Below are positions 26,693 through 34,672 of a DNA stretch of 60,437 nucleotides, piece after piece. The position numbers and the translations under genes were made by a program. This DNA comes from Planctomycetota bacterium (GTDB lineage: Bacteria > Planctomycetota > Phycisphaerae > Sedimentisphaerales > Anaerobacaceae): positions 1 through 60,437 of the forward strand of contig VRUL01000008.1 in the NCBI GenBank assembly GCA_019456145.1, given 5' to 3'. Positions within the stretch are counted from its first letter, which is position 1, and every line of letters starts with the position of its first letter. A model generated the notes under the pieces. The model was not told the origin of the DNA. It made no database searches and worked only from the letters and a program-made list of their open reading frames with translations.

Positions 26693-29002
26693 ATGAGCAA
26701 AAGTATTTCTGGTTTTGTGAGTATGGTTTTGCCGGTGCTGTTATTGGTAGCCGGCCTGCCCGGTTTAGTGGAAGCTGTCCAGTATGATTTGATTAAGAAT
26801 GGCCGTATCGATTGGGCCAACCTTTCCGGTTTTGCTGAGAAATGGCTGGACACCGGTTGTTTGGTGGATTATTTCTGCGGCGGTGCCGATTTCGACTACA
26901 GCGACGAAGTTGACTTTGGTGATTATGTTTTGTTGTCAGCAGATTGGGGTGCCGTATATCCTTATATTACGACTTTGTTAGCCGGCCACGAGCCGTTTGA
27001 GAATCATTATGGTATTGTGGGGCCTCATCCGGCCGACCCCAGTGTGACGATAGGGGCGCAGCTATTGGGCGGTACGAGCCATCCTACATTCGGCAGCATA
27101 CCTAACGCTACTGAGGGCAGGTACGTTCTCGGGCTGACGTGGTACAACGAAACCGACCGTAAGGTTGAGTATGGGTACAACTTCACAGGCGGCTTCACTT
27201 TTGATTTGGATGGCGTCGATGAAATCGTCTTCGATGTCTTTGTGCCGACCGGAGGCCTGCTTTTTCCTACAGGGTTTATCGGCGTGTGGGATGCGACGTT
27301 CGGCTGGGACCAATCCGCTAATGTCCCCACGGCATTCGATGAGTGGTGTACGGTGGTGGTTGATGTCTCTGACCGTAACAACGCGGGCTTAAGCGGCATC
27401 GGAGCCCTGGTGTTTGAGAATATGGGCGGGCCCGGGGACATAGCGGGGGCACTGTTTGTCGATAATCTAAGGCTGCGCCGCATCAATCCTGATTATTACG
27501 AGCTGGCCGCCACCGGCCATGACAGCAGAATCGATTTGCGATGGCAGGGGGTATCTACTCCGAATCTCCGTGGTTACAATATATACCGCGCAGATTCCCA
27601 GACGGGACCGTTTATTAGACTGAATGGTTCGGTACATACGGTTTCTGTCTATAGTGACTTCCTCGGTGCAAATAATCAGAGACGCTATTATTATATAACG
27701 ACGGTGCTCAGTGGCGGAGAGACCGGGCAATCAGGTATTGTCAGCGCCACTTCCTATGCGATGACGGACGAGCAGCTTCTTACCTCCGTGCAGGAAGCCA
27801 CTTTTAGGTACTTCTGGGATTTTGGTCATCCGGTCAGCGGATTGGCAAGAGAAGGACTTTTTCACGCCCGTTATATGTGTGCTACCGGCGCCTCAGGCTT
27901 CGGATTGATGAATATCATAGTCGGTGTCGAACGTGGATTTGTCAGCCGAGCTGAAGCTGCCGAGCGAATTCTGAAGATTCTTACGTTTCTGGACGAAAAG
28001 GCCAGCCGTTATCACGGCGCCTGGTCGCACTGGCTTAACGGCGCTACCGGTGAGACGATTCCCTTCAGCCAATACGATAATGGTGGTGACGTGGTCGAAA
28101 CCGCATACTTGATACAGGGGATGCTCACCGTCCGTCAATACTTCAATTCAAACAACTCGGTGGAGACTGAAATCCGCAGTAAGATTACCCAAATGTGGGA
28201 AGAGGTGGAATGGGATTGGTATTTGCGTTATCCGGGTGGCGAAGCGCTGTACTGGCACTGGTCGCCGGATTTCGGCTGGGCGATGAATATGCCCGTTATC
28301 GGCTACAATGAGTGCATGATTGCGTATCTGCTGGCGATTGCTTCGCCGACGCATCCGATACCGGCGTCGTGTTACTACAACGGCTGGGCCAGGGAATCCT
28401 GGTACGCAAACGGAAATACTTTCTATGGCTATCTTCAGTGGGTCGGACCAGCGTATGGTGGACCGCTGTTCTTCACCCATTGTTCCCACGTGGGATTTGA
28501 CCCACGTAACAAGAGCGATAATTACTGCAACTATTTCTATAACAGTCGCAATATCTCGCTGATTCACCGCGAATATTGTATTGATAATCCGAATAGCTTT
28601 GTAGGACACAGTGGATTGGTATGGGGCCTGACCTTTAGTACCAATCCGTGGGGCGGTGACGATCATTCGCCTACTAACGACAACGGAACTATTACTCCCA
28701 CTGCCGCCCTTGGCGCCATGCCTTATACGCCAACCGAGTCCATCGCCACCTTGAAACACTTCTATCACGTTTACGGCGACAGGCTGTGGGGGCCGTTTGG
28801 CTTCCGCGATGCGTTTAATCTGACAGAGAACTGGTTCTCGGACACTTACCTGGGCATCAACCATGGCACGACTGTACCTATGATTGAAAACTACCGCAGC
28901 CAATTGTGCTGGGACCTTTTTATGTCAAACCCCGAAATTATGCCTATGCTCGTATCTATCGGATGGGCTTTCTCTCCGCCACCTCCACCACCTCCACCGT
29001 AG
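26693..29002 (+). CDS. Secreted GH144-type glycoamylase with dockerin-like module
   Basis: The protein has 769 residues from ATG 26693; GTG 26690 is an alternative. Order: signal peptide (1-27); a dockerin-like EF-hand pair at about 32-88 (IDWANLSGFAEKWL and VDFGDYVLLSADWG); a beta-sandwich domain (about 100-265); a fibronectin-III-like domain (about 270-350); then a glycoamylase domain (PF10091 type, as in GH144 beta-1,2-glucanases) from about 365 to 750 with ATFRYFWDFGHP, SHWLNG and HWSPDFGWAMNMPVIGYNE. It ends in eight prolines. The fold points to an exported glucan-degrading enzyme; the exact glucan is a guess. Confidence 0.87.
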   Translation: MSKSISGFVSMVLPVLLLVAGLPGLVEAVQYDLIKNGRIDWANLSGFAEKWLDTGCLVDYFCGGADFDYSDEVDFGDYVLLSADWGAVYPYITTLLAGHEPFENHYGIVGPHPADPSVTIGAQLLGGTSHPTFGSIPNATEGRYVLGLTWYNETDRKVEYGYNFTGGFTFDLDGVDEIVFDVFVPTGGLLFPTGFIGVWDATFGWDQSANVPTAFDEWCTVVVDVSDRNNAGLSGIGALVFENMGGPGDIAGALFVDNLRLRRINPDYYELAATGHDSRIDLRWQGVSTPNLRGYNIYRADSQTGPFIRLNGSVHTVSVYSDFLGANNQRRYYYITTVLSGGETGQSGIVSATSYAMTDEQLLTSVQEATFRYFWDFGHPVSGLAREGLFHARYMCATGASGFGLMNIIVGVERGFVSRAEAAERILKILTFLDEKASRYHGAWSHWLNGATGETIPFSQYDNGGDVVETAYLIQGMLTVRQYFNSNNSVETEIRSKITQMWEEVEWDWYLRYPGGEALYWHWSPDFGWAMNMPVIGYNECMIAYLLAIASPTHPIPASCYYNGWARESWYANGNTFYGYLQWVGPAYGGPLFFTHCSHVGFDPRNKSDNYCNYFYNSRNISLIHREYCIDNPNSFVGHSGLVWGLTFSTNPWGGDDHSPTNDNGTITPTAALGAMPYTPTESIATLKHFYHVYGDRLWGPFGFRDAFNLTENWFSDTYLGINHGTTVPMIENYRSQLCWDLFMSNPEIMPMLVSIGWAFSPPPPPPPP

Positions 29003-29170
29003 TGAGCTCAATTGACACTCAATCGTGGAAACTACGGGATTTGTTACGCAATGCGAGACCGAATCTCAGACTATATCGGTGCTTACAAACCAGGGCAGCT
29101 TGCTCAAGAGTTTTGTGGTCGATCCCGTTCGATGGCACTCCAAAATTGATTCTATTAAAAGTGTTTTACT

Positions 29171-29276
29171 TAGTGCCGTTTCCAATAAATAAGTTTAACT
29201 TTTTGATTCGCCTTCGGCGAAGCGGAGGAATGACGGTACGTATAGAATGTTACACTCACTTTTTAGAAACGGTATT
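29171..29276. mobile_element. Palindromic element with inverted termini at gene end
   Basis: The left end TAGTGCCGTTTCCAATAA (29171 onward) and right end (to 29276) are imperfect inverted repeats sharing CCGTTTC/GAAACGG and AAGT/ACTT. Between them lies a second hairpin, CGCC-TTCG-GGCG type (29210-29222), followed by AGCGGAGGAATGACGG. The element is about 106 bases and noncoding. Its right arm encodes the last seven residues and the TGA of the phosphatase-like gene on the minus strand. Confidence 0.6.
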
Positions 29277-30020
29277 AGATGATTGGGACTGCAAGGTATC
29301 TTTATCTGCATGCTCATAAACATGTGACATAATATAGAACATTTCACGAGCTATCCCGCGGCAACGCGCGTTATATGCGGAAGTCTCTTCTGTCGTGTCA
29401 TCACAGAGTTTGGGATCAATGTAATGTATGGCATAGCGGGAAGTTGCACCAAGTACAATCGGACACTGTTTGTCGGCCTTACTGCAACACATCAAAGCAA
29501 TAAAGTCCTTTTTAGGATTACCATCAGCATTATATAGCTTTGAATATGCCCGTACCGGCGGTCGTTCGTCTGAAAATTGAATCAAATATACAGGGTTTTC
29601 TCCTTCGGTTGTGCTTACAACAGAAAAGCCAACTCTACGCAATGCAGATACTGTTCTAATATTACAAGCAGTTGCTTCTGTACCTCCTGAGAATGAGTAT
29701 ACTTTATCGAGCCCATAGTAGTATGCTGCGGTTTGAGCCCAGAGTTGGGACATATGGCTGCGACGTGAATTATTAGTGCAGATAAACGTTAGACGCGCAG
29801 GTTTGCCAGACTTGAGACGCGTAGCGATTTTGGCGGCTATTTGATCAAGACTTTCTCTTCTTTCTGGTGATACTTTATCCAATTCAGCTACAATTTGACT
29901 CACATAAGGACGAAGAGGTTCAATTAGGTTCCCGCGCTCCTCTTGACTAACAGTAGAGGGACATCCCATGAAACACAGTGTAATAAATCCTATGGTTAAA
30001 ATAGCTTTCATAAGCGTCAT
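29256..30020 (-). CDS. Exported low-molecular-weight phosphatase / arsenate-reductase-like lipoprotein
   Basis: The 254-residue protein has a signal peptide with a possible lipobox Cys at residue 20 (FMGC), a helical spacer (30-72), then a low-molecular-weight protein tyrosine phosphatase fold. FICTNNSRRSHMSQ carries the CX5R loop (C81 to R87). The general-acid region of the family is less clear. ArsC-type and LMW-PTP proteins are cytoplasmic in almost all cases; export here would be unusual. Several extra Cys (ALMCCSKADKQC) could form the reductase relay. Its last codons are provided by a palindromic element. A good ribosome binding site (GGCAGGTAGAG) precedes ATG 30020; an ATG three codons later is possible. 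Confidence 0.75.
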   Translation of the reverse strand: MTLMKAILTIGFITLCFMGCPSTVSQEERGNLIEPLRPYVSQIVAELDKVSPERRESLDQIAAKIATRLKSGKPARLTFICTNNSRRSHMSQLWAQTAAYYYGLDKVYSFSGGTEATACNIRTVSALRRVGFSVVSTTEGENPVYLIQFSDERPPVRAYSKLYNADGNPKKDFIALMCCSKADKQCPIVLGATSRYAIHYIDPKLCDDTTEETSAYNARCRGIAREMFYIMSHVYEHADKDTLQSQSSNTVSKK

Positions 30021-30057
30021 TCTCTACCTGCCCAGCTATTGATTACATGGTTTGGGT

Positions 30058-30086
30058 ATAATATTCCAGCTTTCCTGAAATTCAAA
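30058..30086 (-). promoter_or_regulatory. Promoter of the exported phosphatase-like gene
   Basis: On the minus strand TTTGAA (30081-30086) and TATTAT (30058-30063) are 17 bases apart, 38 bases before ATG 30020. Confidence 0.55.
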
Positions 30087-30305
30087 CAGCGTCTATCGGA
30101 CTCTTGCCAATGGCCATGCATACTCAACCGGTAGCTGGACTGAGGCCCATTAGCCGGGAAGTCCATTTAACACTTTAAGAAACACTTTTTCACGTTTTTG
30201 TTCCATTATAATATCAAATTTTTCCTCGAATTGCAACCAATTGAAGTCTCTTTTCACAAATCCTGCCACCAGAGTCACTTTAATAATCCCATTACCTTTG
30301 CCGGG

Positions 30306-30384
30306 ATCTGTTTATGTTCAATCCTGAAGTCCAGCCAATGCTGGCAGCTATCGGCTGGGGCATAGTTCTGCCACCTCCACCGTA
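30306..30384 (+). pseudogene. 3' relic of a second glycoamylase gene
   Basis: The + strand encodes DLFMFNPEVQPMLAAIGWG, then IVLPPPP and TAA. This matches the last residues of the intact glycoamylase ending at 29002 (DLFMSNPEIMPMLVSIGWAF, then a proline run and stop) at about 60 percent. Upstream of 30303 the similarity disappears. It is the 3' end of a paralogous gene whose remainder has been lost, with the phosphatase-like gene and a palindromic element lying between the two tails. Confidence 0.8.
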
Positions 30385-30562
30385 AGGGGCCCAAAAGACG
30401 TATATTTATCGAGTCATTTTCTGAATCTTCCTCCAAGAATACTATTGCAAATATATATGATTCTGTGTATAGTTATTCGGACAAAAGTTGTGATTATTAA
30501 TGGTCTTCTGAAAGGTGTTGCAGGGTAAGTAACCGACGTAGGTCAATTCAAGAGAGGAAGGA

Positions 30563-31903
30563 ATGTCAGAAATGAAAAAAACAAGAACAACTAAAAGATG
30601 GGTGAAGTACCTTAATTGCATTTATTTATTGTTGGTAGTGGTTGGCTGCCTGGCGCCATCGGCAGCCTGCGGTGAAAAGGGTCTGAATCAAGTTCCGGAA
30701 GGATTTGTGGCCCTGTTTAACGGTAAAGATTTAGCCGGGTGGAAAGGGCTGCTCTCAAGCCCGTATGACAATCCCATCAAGCGGGCCAAATTAAGTCCGG
30801 AGGCCCTGGCCAATGAACAGGCCAAGGCGGACTTGTCCATGCTGGAGCACTGGACAGTCAAAGACGGTGTCCTTGAATTCGACGGCAAGGGATTCAGCCT
30901 GGCCACGCTGCGGGATTATGAAGACTTCGAGTTACTGGTGGATTGGAAGATTGTTAATCCACGCGGTGACAGCGGTATCTATCTGCGCGGCACGCCGCAG
31001 GTACAGATTTGGGACCCCGAACAGCATAAGATCGGCTCCGGGGGCCTCTATAACAATAAGAAAAATCCCAGCAAGCCGGCCATGATAGCGGACAATCCAA
31101 TCGGTCAATGGAACACGTTTCGTATCAAGATGGTCGGCGAGCGGGTCACGATACATCTTAACGGCAAGCTGGTTGTTAATAAGGTTGTGTTGGAGAATTA
31201 CTGGGACCGCTCCCGGCCCATTTTCCCTTCCGATCAAATCGAACTGCAATGTCACGGTGACCCGATTCATTTTCGCAATATCTATATTCGTGAAATTCCG
31301 CGCGATGAAGGCCCGCAACCTCTCACTAAAGATGAAAAAGCGGCCGGTTTTGTATCCCTGTTCAACGGCAAAGACCTTACGGGCTGGATAGGGGACACCA
31401 ATGGTTATATCGCCAAAGACGGCAGGATTATCTGCCAGAAGGGCGGTAATGTTTACGCCAAAGATGAATATAGTAACTTTATTTTTCGGTTTGAATTTAA
31501 GCTGACGCCGGGAGCAAATAACGGCCTTGGCATTCGCACTCCTTTGAACGTCAATGCCGCCTATCAGGGCATGGAACTGCAGATACTGGATGATACAGCC
31601 GACCAATATAAAAATTTGCAGCCTTATCAATATCACGGCTCCATTTATGGTGTGGTTCCGGTAATAAGGGGCTGTCAAAAACCGGTGGGCCAGTGGAATT
31701 ATCAGGAAGTCACGGCCAAAGGAGGACGGATCAGGATCAGGCTCAATGGCGGTCTTGTTGTCGATGCCGACATAAGTAAAATCACCGATACCATGGACAA
31801 AAGGCCTCATCCGGGGCTTCACAGGGAAAAGGGGTATATTGGTTTTCTCGGCCATGGTTCCCAGCTTGAATTTCGCAATATTCGCATTAAGGAATTAAAG
31901 TAA
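30563..31903 (+). CDS. Secreted protein with two DUF1080 domains
   Basis: The 446-residue protein has a signal sequence (about 13-34, possible lipobox at VVGC or SAAC) and two tandem DUF1080 (3-keto-disaccharide hydrolase) domains: FVALFNGKDLAGWKG (about 48-250) and FVSLFNGKDLTGWIG (about 264-446). Both keep the concanavalin-like beta core (FELLVDWKI...GDSGIYLRG and FIFRFEFKL...NNGLGIRTP). Some members of the family hydrolyse 3-keto-glucosides, products of the periplasmic 3-dehydrogenases related to Gfo/Idh/MocA. It is followed after 23 bases by a Tat-exported epimerase-like gene. Confidence 0.9.
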   Translation: MSEMKKTRTTKRWVKYLNCIYLLLVVVGCLAPSAACGEKGLNQVPEGFVALFNGKDLAGWKGLLSSPYDNPIKRAKLSPEALANEQAKADLSMLEHWTVKDGVLEFDGKGFSLATLRDYEDFELLVDWKIVNPRGDSGIYLRGTPQVQIWDPEQHKIGSGGLYNNKKNPSKPAMIADNPIGQWNTFRIKMVGERVTIHLNGKLVVNKVVLENYWDRSRPIFPSDQIELQCHGDPIHFRNIYIREIPRDEGPQPLTKDEKAAGFVSLFNGKDLTGWIGDTNGYIAKDGRIICQKGGNVYAKDEYSNFIFRFEFKLTPGANNGLGIRTPLNVNAAYQGMELQILDDTADQYKNLQPYQYHGSIYGVVPVIRGCQKPVGQWNYQEVTAKGGRIRIRLNGGLVVDADISKITDTMDKRPHPGLHREKGYIGFLGHGSQLEFRNIRIKELK

Positions 31904-31926
31904 GAAGATAAACAGGAGAAGGACTT

Positions 31927-32814
31927 ATGAAAGACAGGAAGATTGAACGCCGCAGCTTTTTGAAGCTGACCGCCGCGGCCGCTATTGCACCGAGCGTTTT
32001 GACTACAACCATCAAGTTGGCAGGGGCGCAAGAGAAAAAGAAACTATACAAGGCCCTGATTATCAATATGTTGCCCGGTAAACTTTCAGATGCGGAGAAG
32101 TTTCGCTTAGCTAAGAAGTGCGGTTTTGACGGAATCGAAGCCAAGCCCATGAAGGACCTTAAGGCCGCCGCTGAACAGGCCAAAATAGCCAGGGAAGAAG
32201 GGACTCCGATTCATAGTCTGCTGTATGGCTGGTGGCCGCCTTTTACAAATCGTGACCCGAAAGTCGTAGGCAAAAGTATTGAATCAATGCAAAATGCACT
32301 GCGCTGCGCACATGTTATGGGGGCCGACGCTGTATTGCTGGTTCCCACGCGCGTCACCGAAGACTTTAGTTATCAGGATGCGTACAAATGGTCTCAGGAA
32401 TATGTCAGTAGATTGATACCCACGGCCGAGGAGACAGGTGTAGTCGTCGCAGTTGAAAATGTATGGAACAAGTTCCTGTTGAGCCCAATCGAGTTTGCAC
32501 GTTATTTAGACGAGTTGAATAGTCGCTGGGTCAAGGCATATTTCGATGTAGGCAACGTTATTATTTACGGCCATGCCCATCATTGGATTCGGACGTTGGG
32601 TAAACGGCTCGTAAAAATTCACCTGAAAGATTTTAAGCGCGGTGGATATCAGTGGAAGAACCTGCTGGATGGAGATGTCAATTGGCCCCAGGTACGCAAG
32701 GCACTGGACGAGGTCGGCTATAACGGCTATATGACCGCAGAATTAGGGGGCGGTGGCGAAGACCACCTGACTGATATTGCCAAGCGTATCGACCGCTTTA
32801 TTGCCATGAAGTGA
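31927..32814 (+). CDS. Tat-exported sugar phosphate isomerase/epimerase-like protein
   Basis: The 295-residue protein has a twin-arginine-type signal (ERRSFLKLTAAAAIAPS at 7-23) and a xylose-isomerase-like TIM barrel (AP endonuclease 2 superfamily). Metal-binding residues appear in VAVENVWNKF (Glu), KAYFDVGN (Asp), KRLVKIHLKDF (His) and TAELGGGG (Glu). AGGAG precedes ATG 31927. Together with the preceding double-DUF1080 gene it forms a two-gene transcript likely to process exported keto-sugars. Whether it acts on phosphorylated or free sugars cannot be told. Confidence 0.88.
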   Translation: MKDRKIERRSFLKLTAAAAIAPSVLTTTIKLAGAQEKKKLYKALIINMLPGKLSDAEKFRLAKKCGFDGIEAKPMKDLKAAAEQAKIAREEGTPIHSLLYGWWPPFTNRDPKVVGKSIESMQNALRCAHVMGADAVLLVPTRVTEDFSYQDAYKWSQEYVSRLIPTAEETGVVVAVENVWNKFLLSPIEFARYLDELNSRWVKAYFDVGNVIIYGHAHHWIRTLGKRLVKIHLKDFKRGGYQWKNLLDGDVNWPQVRKALDEVGYNGYMTAELGGGGEDHLTDIAKRIDRFIAMK

Positions 32815-33016
32815 TCCTGTATTCCGGCAATCGTTGGGGCGTAGGTTTCGGTCAAGCTCCTTACTACTGCACAAGTTTACACAATAATTTTTAATGACAC
32901 TTCACGGTGCAGGCTGCTTCTGCGATGAATCAGTCTGATATTCGTGGATTAGGCCGCCTTTAGCCGACATTGATATTCTCGGTCATGAGTTATTTGGTCA
33001 GGGGGTTTCCTGGCTT

Positions 33017-34171
33017 TTATACGTTCTCCTCCTTCTGCCTTATGTGTAAGACAGCATCCGAGATTATCTCTATTGCTTTTTCAATTTCTCTTTCGGTTGT
33101 CATTGAGCCTGTGGAAAAACGCAATGTTCCTTTTGCCCATTCGAGGGGAATTTTCATTGCTTTAAGAGTATAGGATATCTCAACTCCGCCTGAATGGCAG
33201 GCCGCGCCTGCGGATGCCGCCACGTAATCTTTAATTTCAGAAAGAAGCATATTTGCATCAATTGCCAAAAAACTCAGATTCAAAGTATTTGGTAAGCGCA
33301 TCTCCGGATGTCCGTTGAGTCTTATGTCTTTCGATTTATCTCTTAATCCATTATGCAGCCTGTCCCTCATCGCTTTCATGTGCGATATGTTCTTTTGGAA
33401 ATCTCGTTTAGCAACCTCACAGGCTTTGCCAAGACCCACTATTTCCAAAACATTTTCCGTACCTGCCCGCAGACCTCGCTCCTGCCCTGCCCCGTGAATT
33501 AATTTTGCCGGATGAATTCCTTTTCGGATATAAAGTGCCCCGATTCCTTTGGGGGCATATAATTTATGGCCTGCTATGGACAGGAGGTCAACACCAAGCA
33601 TATTTACATCTGTAGGAATTTTGCCGACTGATTGGGCCGCGTCTGTATGCATGACAATTCCCCGTTCTTTGGCAAGCTCGGAAACCTGTTCTATTGGCTC
33701 AATAGTACCGACCTCGTTATTGGCGTGCATAATGGTAATCAGGATTGTTCGAGGCGTGATTGCTTTTTCGATATCAGAAACGCTTATCCGGCCAAACTCA
33801 TCGACCGGTAAATATGTAATTTTAAAACCATGCTCTTCGAGAAATTTGCATACTTCTATCACTGCCGGATGCTCAATTTGCGTAGTAATAATATGATTTC
33901 CTTTATCGCGATGAGCAAAAGCGGTCCCTTTAATAGCATAATTGTTTGATTCAGTTCCGCCACTGGTAAAAACAATTTCGTCAGGCTGGCAATTCAATAA
34001 GGAGGCAACCTGTCGGCGCGCATTTTCTACAGCGTTTTTGGTTCGAATACCATACCAGTGCGAACTGGAAGGATTACCGAAATGCTTCTCCAGATAAGGC
34101 AGCATAGCTACGATAACTTCCGGATCATGCGGTGTTGTTGCGTTATAGTCTAAATAAATCGGTTTTTTCAT
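33017..34171 (-). CDS. Cysteine desulfurase (NifS/IscS-like)
   Basis: The enzyme removes sulfur from cysteine, using PLP, for Fe-S cluster and thio-cofactor formation. The 384-residue protein has the PLP lysine in SIAGHKLYAPKG (K203), the TSGGTESNN phosphate-binding loop at 69-77 and the persulfide Cys in ASAGAACHSGG (C325). The catalytic loop has the short group I-like form with few extra residues. Its ATG follows directly on the TAA of a 13-codon leader frame with its own strong ribosome binding site. No iscU, iscR or suf genes adjoin. Confidence 0.94.
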   Translation of the reverse strand: MKKPIYLDYNATTPHDPEVIVAMLPYLEKHFGNPSSSHWYGIRTKNAVENARRQVASLLNCQPDEIVFTSGGTESNNYAIKGTAFAHRDKGNHIITTQIEHPAVIEVCKFLEEHGFKITYLPVDEFGRISVSDIEKAITPRTILITIMHANNEVGTIEPIEQVSELAKERGIVMHTDAAQSVGKIPTDVNMLGVDLLSIAGHKLYAPKGIGALYIRKGIHPAKLIHGAGQERGLRAGTENVLEIVGLGKACEVAKRDFQKNISHMKAMRDRLHNGLRDKSKDIRLNGHPEMRLPNTLNLSFLAIDANMLLSEIKDYVAASAGAACHSGGVEISYTLKAMKIPLEWAKGTLRFSTGSMTTEREIEKAIEIISDAVLHIRQKEENV

Positions 34172-34213
34172 TTAAGAGTTTGCTTTCCCTAAATTAATAG
34201 CTCTGCTTCTCAT
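34172..34213 (-). CDS. Possible 13-residue leader peptide of the cysteine desulfurase gene
   Basis: ATG 34213 with AGGAGG four bases upstream opens MRSRAINLGKANS and stops at TAA 34172, directly against the ATG of the desulfurase. The desulfurase itself has no comparable ribosome binding site, so translation of the leader and restart at TAAATG would explain how it is expressed. Such leaders may be regulatory, but chance cannot be excluded. Confidence 0.4.
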   Translation of the reverse strand: MRSRAINLGKANS

Positions 34214-34257
34214 TTTTCCTCCTAAAATTGTACACACTCGACACCAAATCTTATGAA

Positions 34258-34266
34258 ATTATACCA
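34258..34266 (-). promoter_or_regulatory. Extended -10 promoter for the cysteine desulfurase
   Basis: On the minus strand TGGTATAAT is a perfect extended -10. No good -35 box lies 17 bases upstream (TGGGAA). Transcription would start near 34252, about 40 bases before the leader peptide ATG. Confidence 0.5.
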
Positions 34267-34522
34267 AATCAGTTGTGTTCTTCCCAGAAGTTTTTGTCTG
34301 GACGCTTAAACCTATACTCGTGCTGAATCTGCTTTTTTATGCTCAGATACCATTATGTGGCAAAGCGACTGATGAGCAATCCGAGGAGACATTATTAGAT
34401 CGACGACTTGAAATGTCAGGCTTTTATGGTAATATCCTGTTATGGAATACAATCAGCCTGAGAAAACTCATAAAAGATGGCTTAGAGCCTATAACAAAAT
34501 GACTCTGTATTCAAGCGGCTTG

Positions 34523-34601
34523 TTTTTCGTCCTGACGGCGTCAGGCTGCATCGACAATGCTTTGGCATTGTCTGTTTCGCCTTCCTTGCAGGACGAAAAA
34601 A
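34523..34601 (+). other. Multi-hairpin palindromic structure
   Basis: A perfect 12-bp outer stem (TTTTTCGTCCTG at 34523-34534; CAGGACGAAAAA at 34589-34600) encloses two more hairpins: CCTGAC-GGC-GTCAGG (34531-34545; its 5' arm shares the CCTG end of the outer stem, so the two are alternative) and GACAATGC-TTTG-GCATTGTC type (34553-34572). It lies 72 bases upstream of the hydrolase start. It could be a mobile palindrome or a structured 5' leader. The rest of the 500-base gap (34214-34672) has no gene I can support. Confidence 0.6.
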
Positions 34602-34672
34602 CGCTCGCTTTCGGTACAACGATTCATTTTGTTAGAGACTCTTAGTGTACCGTGACATTAGGAGATAGACCC

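Larger units (their letters stand above)
30021..30562. other. Intergenic stretch with promoter and glycoamylase relic
   Basis: This 540-base gap holds the promoter of the phosphatase-like gene at 30058-30086 and the 3' relic of a glycoamylase gene at 30306-30384. I see nothing else coding in it. The GAGAGGAAGG ribosome binding site of the DUF1080 gene ends it. Confidence 0.5.

Noticed and set aside
29021..29125. A + strand frame after the glycoamylase stop (containing DYIGAYKPGQLAQEF) looked like the tail of a protein.
   Set aside because: It has no start, no recognisable family and is short; it could be a relic but nothing supports it.
34261..34277. ATACCAAATCAGTTGTG resembles the terminal repeat of the element at 15887.
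   Set aside because: It is part of the extended -10 promoter on the minus strand, has an extra stretch relative to the repeat, and no inverted partner is present.
34275..34645. Two overlapping + strand frames of 75 and 67 codons before the hydrolase gene.
   Set aside because: They have no ribosome binding site or family resemblance, and one of them runs through the multi-hairpin structure.
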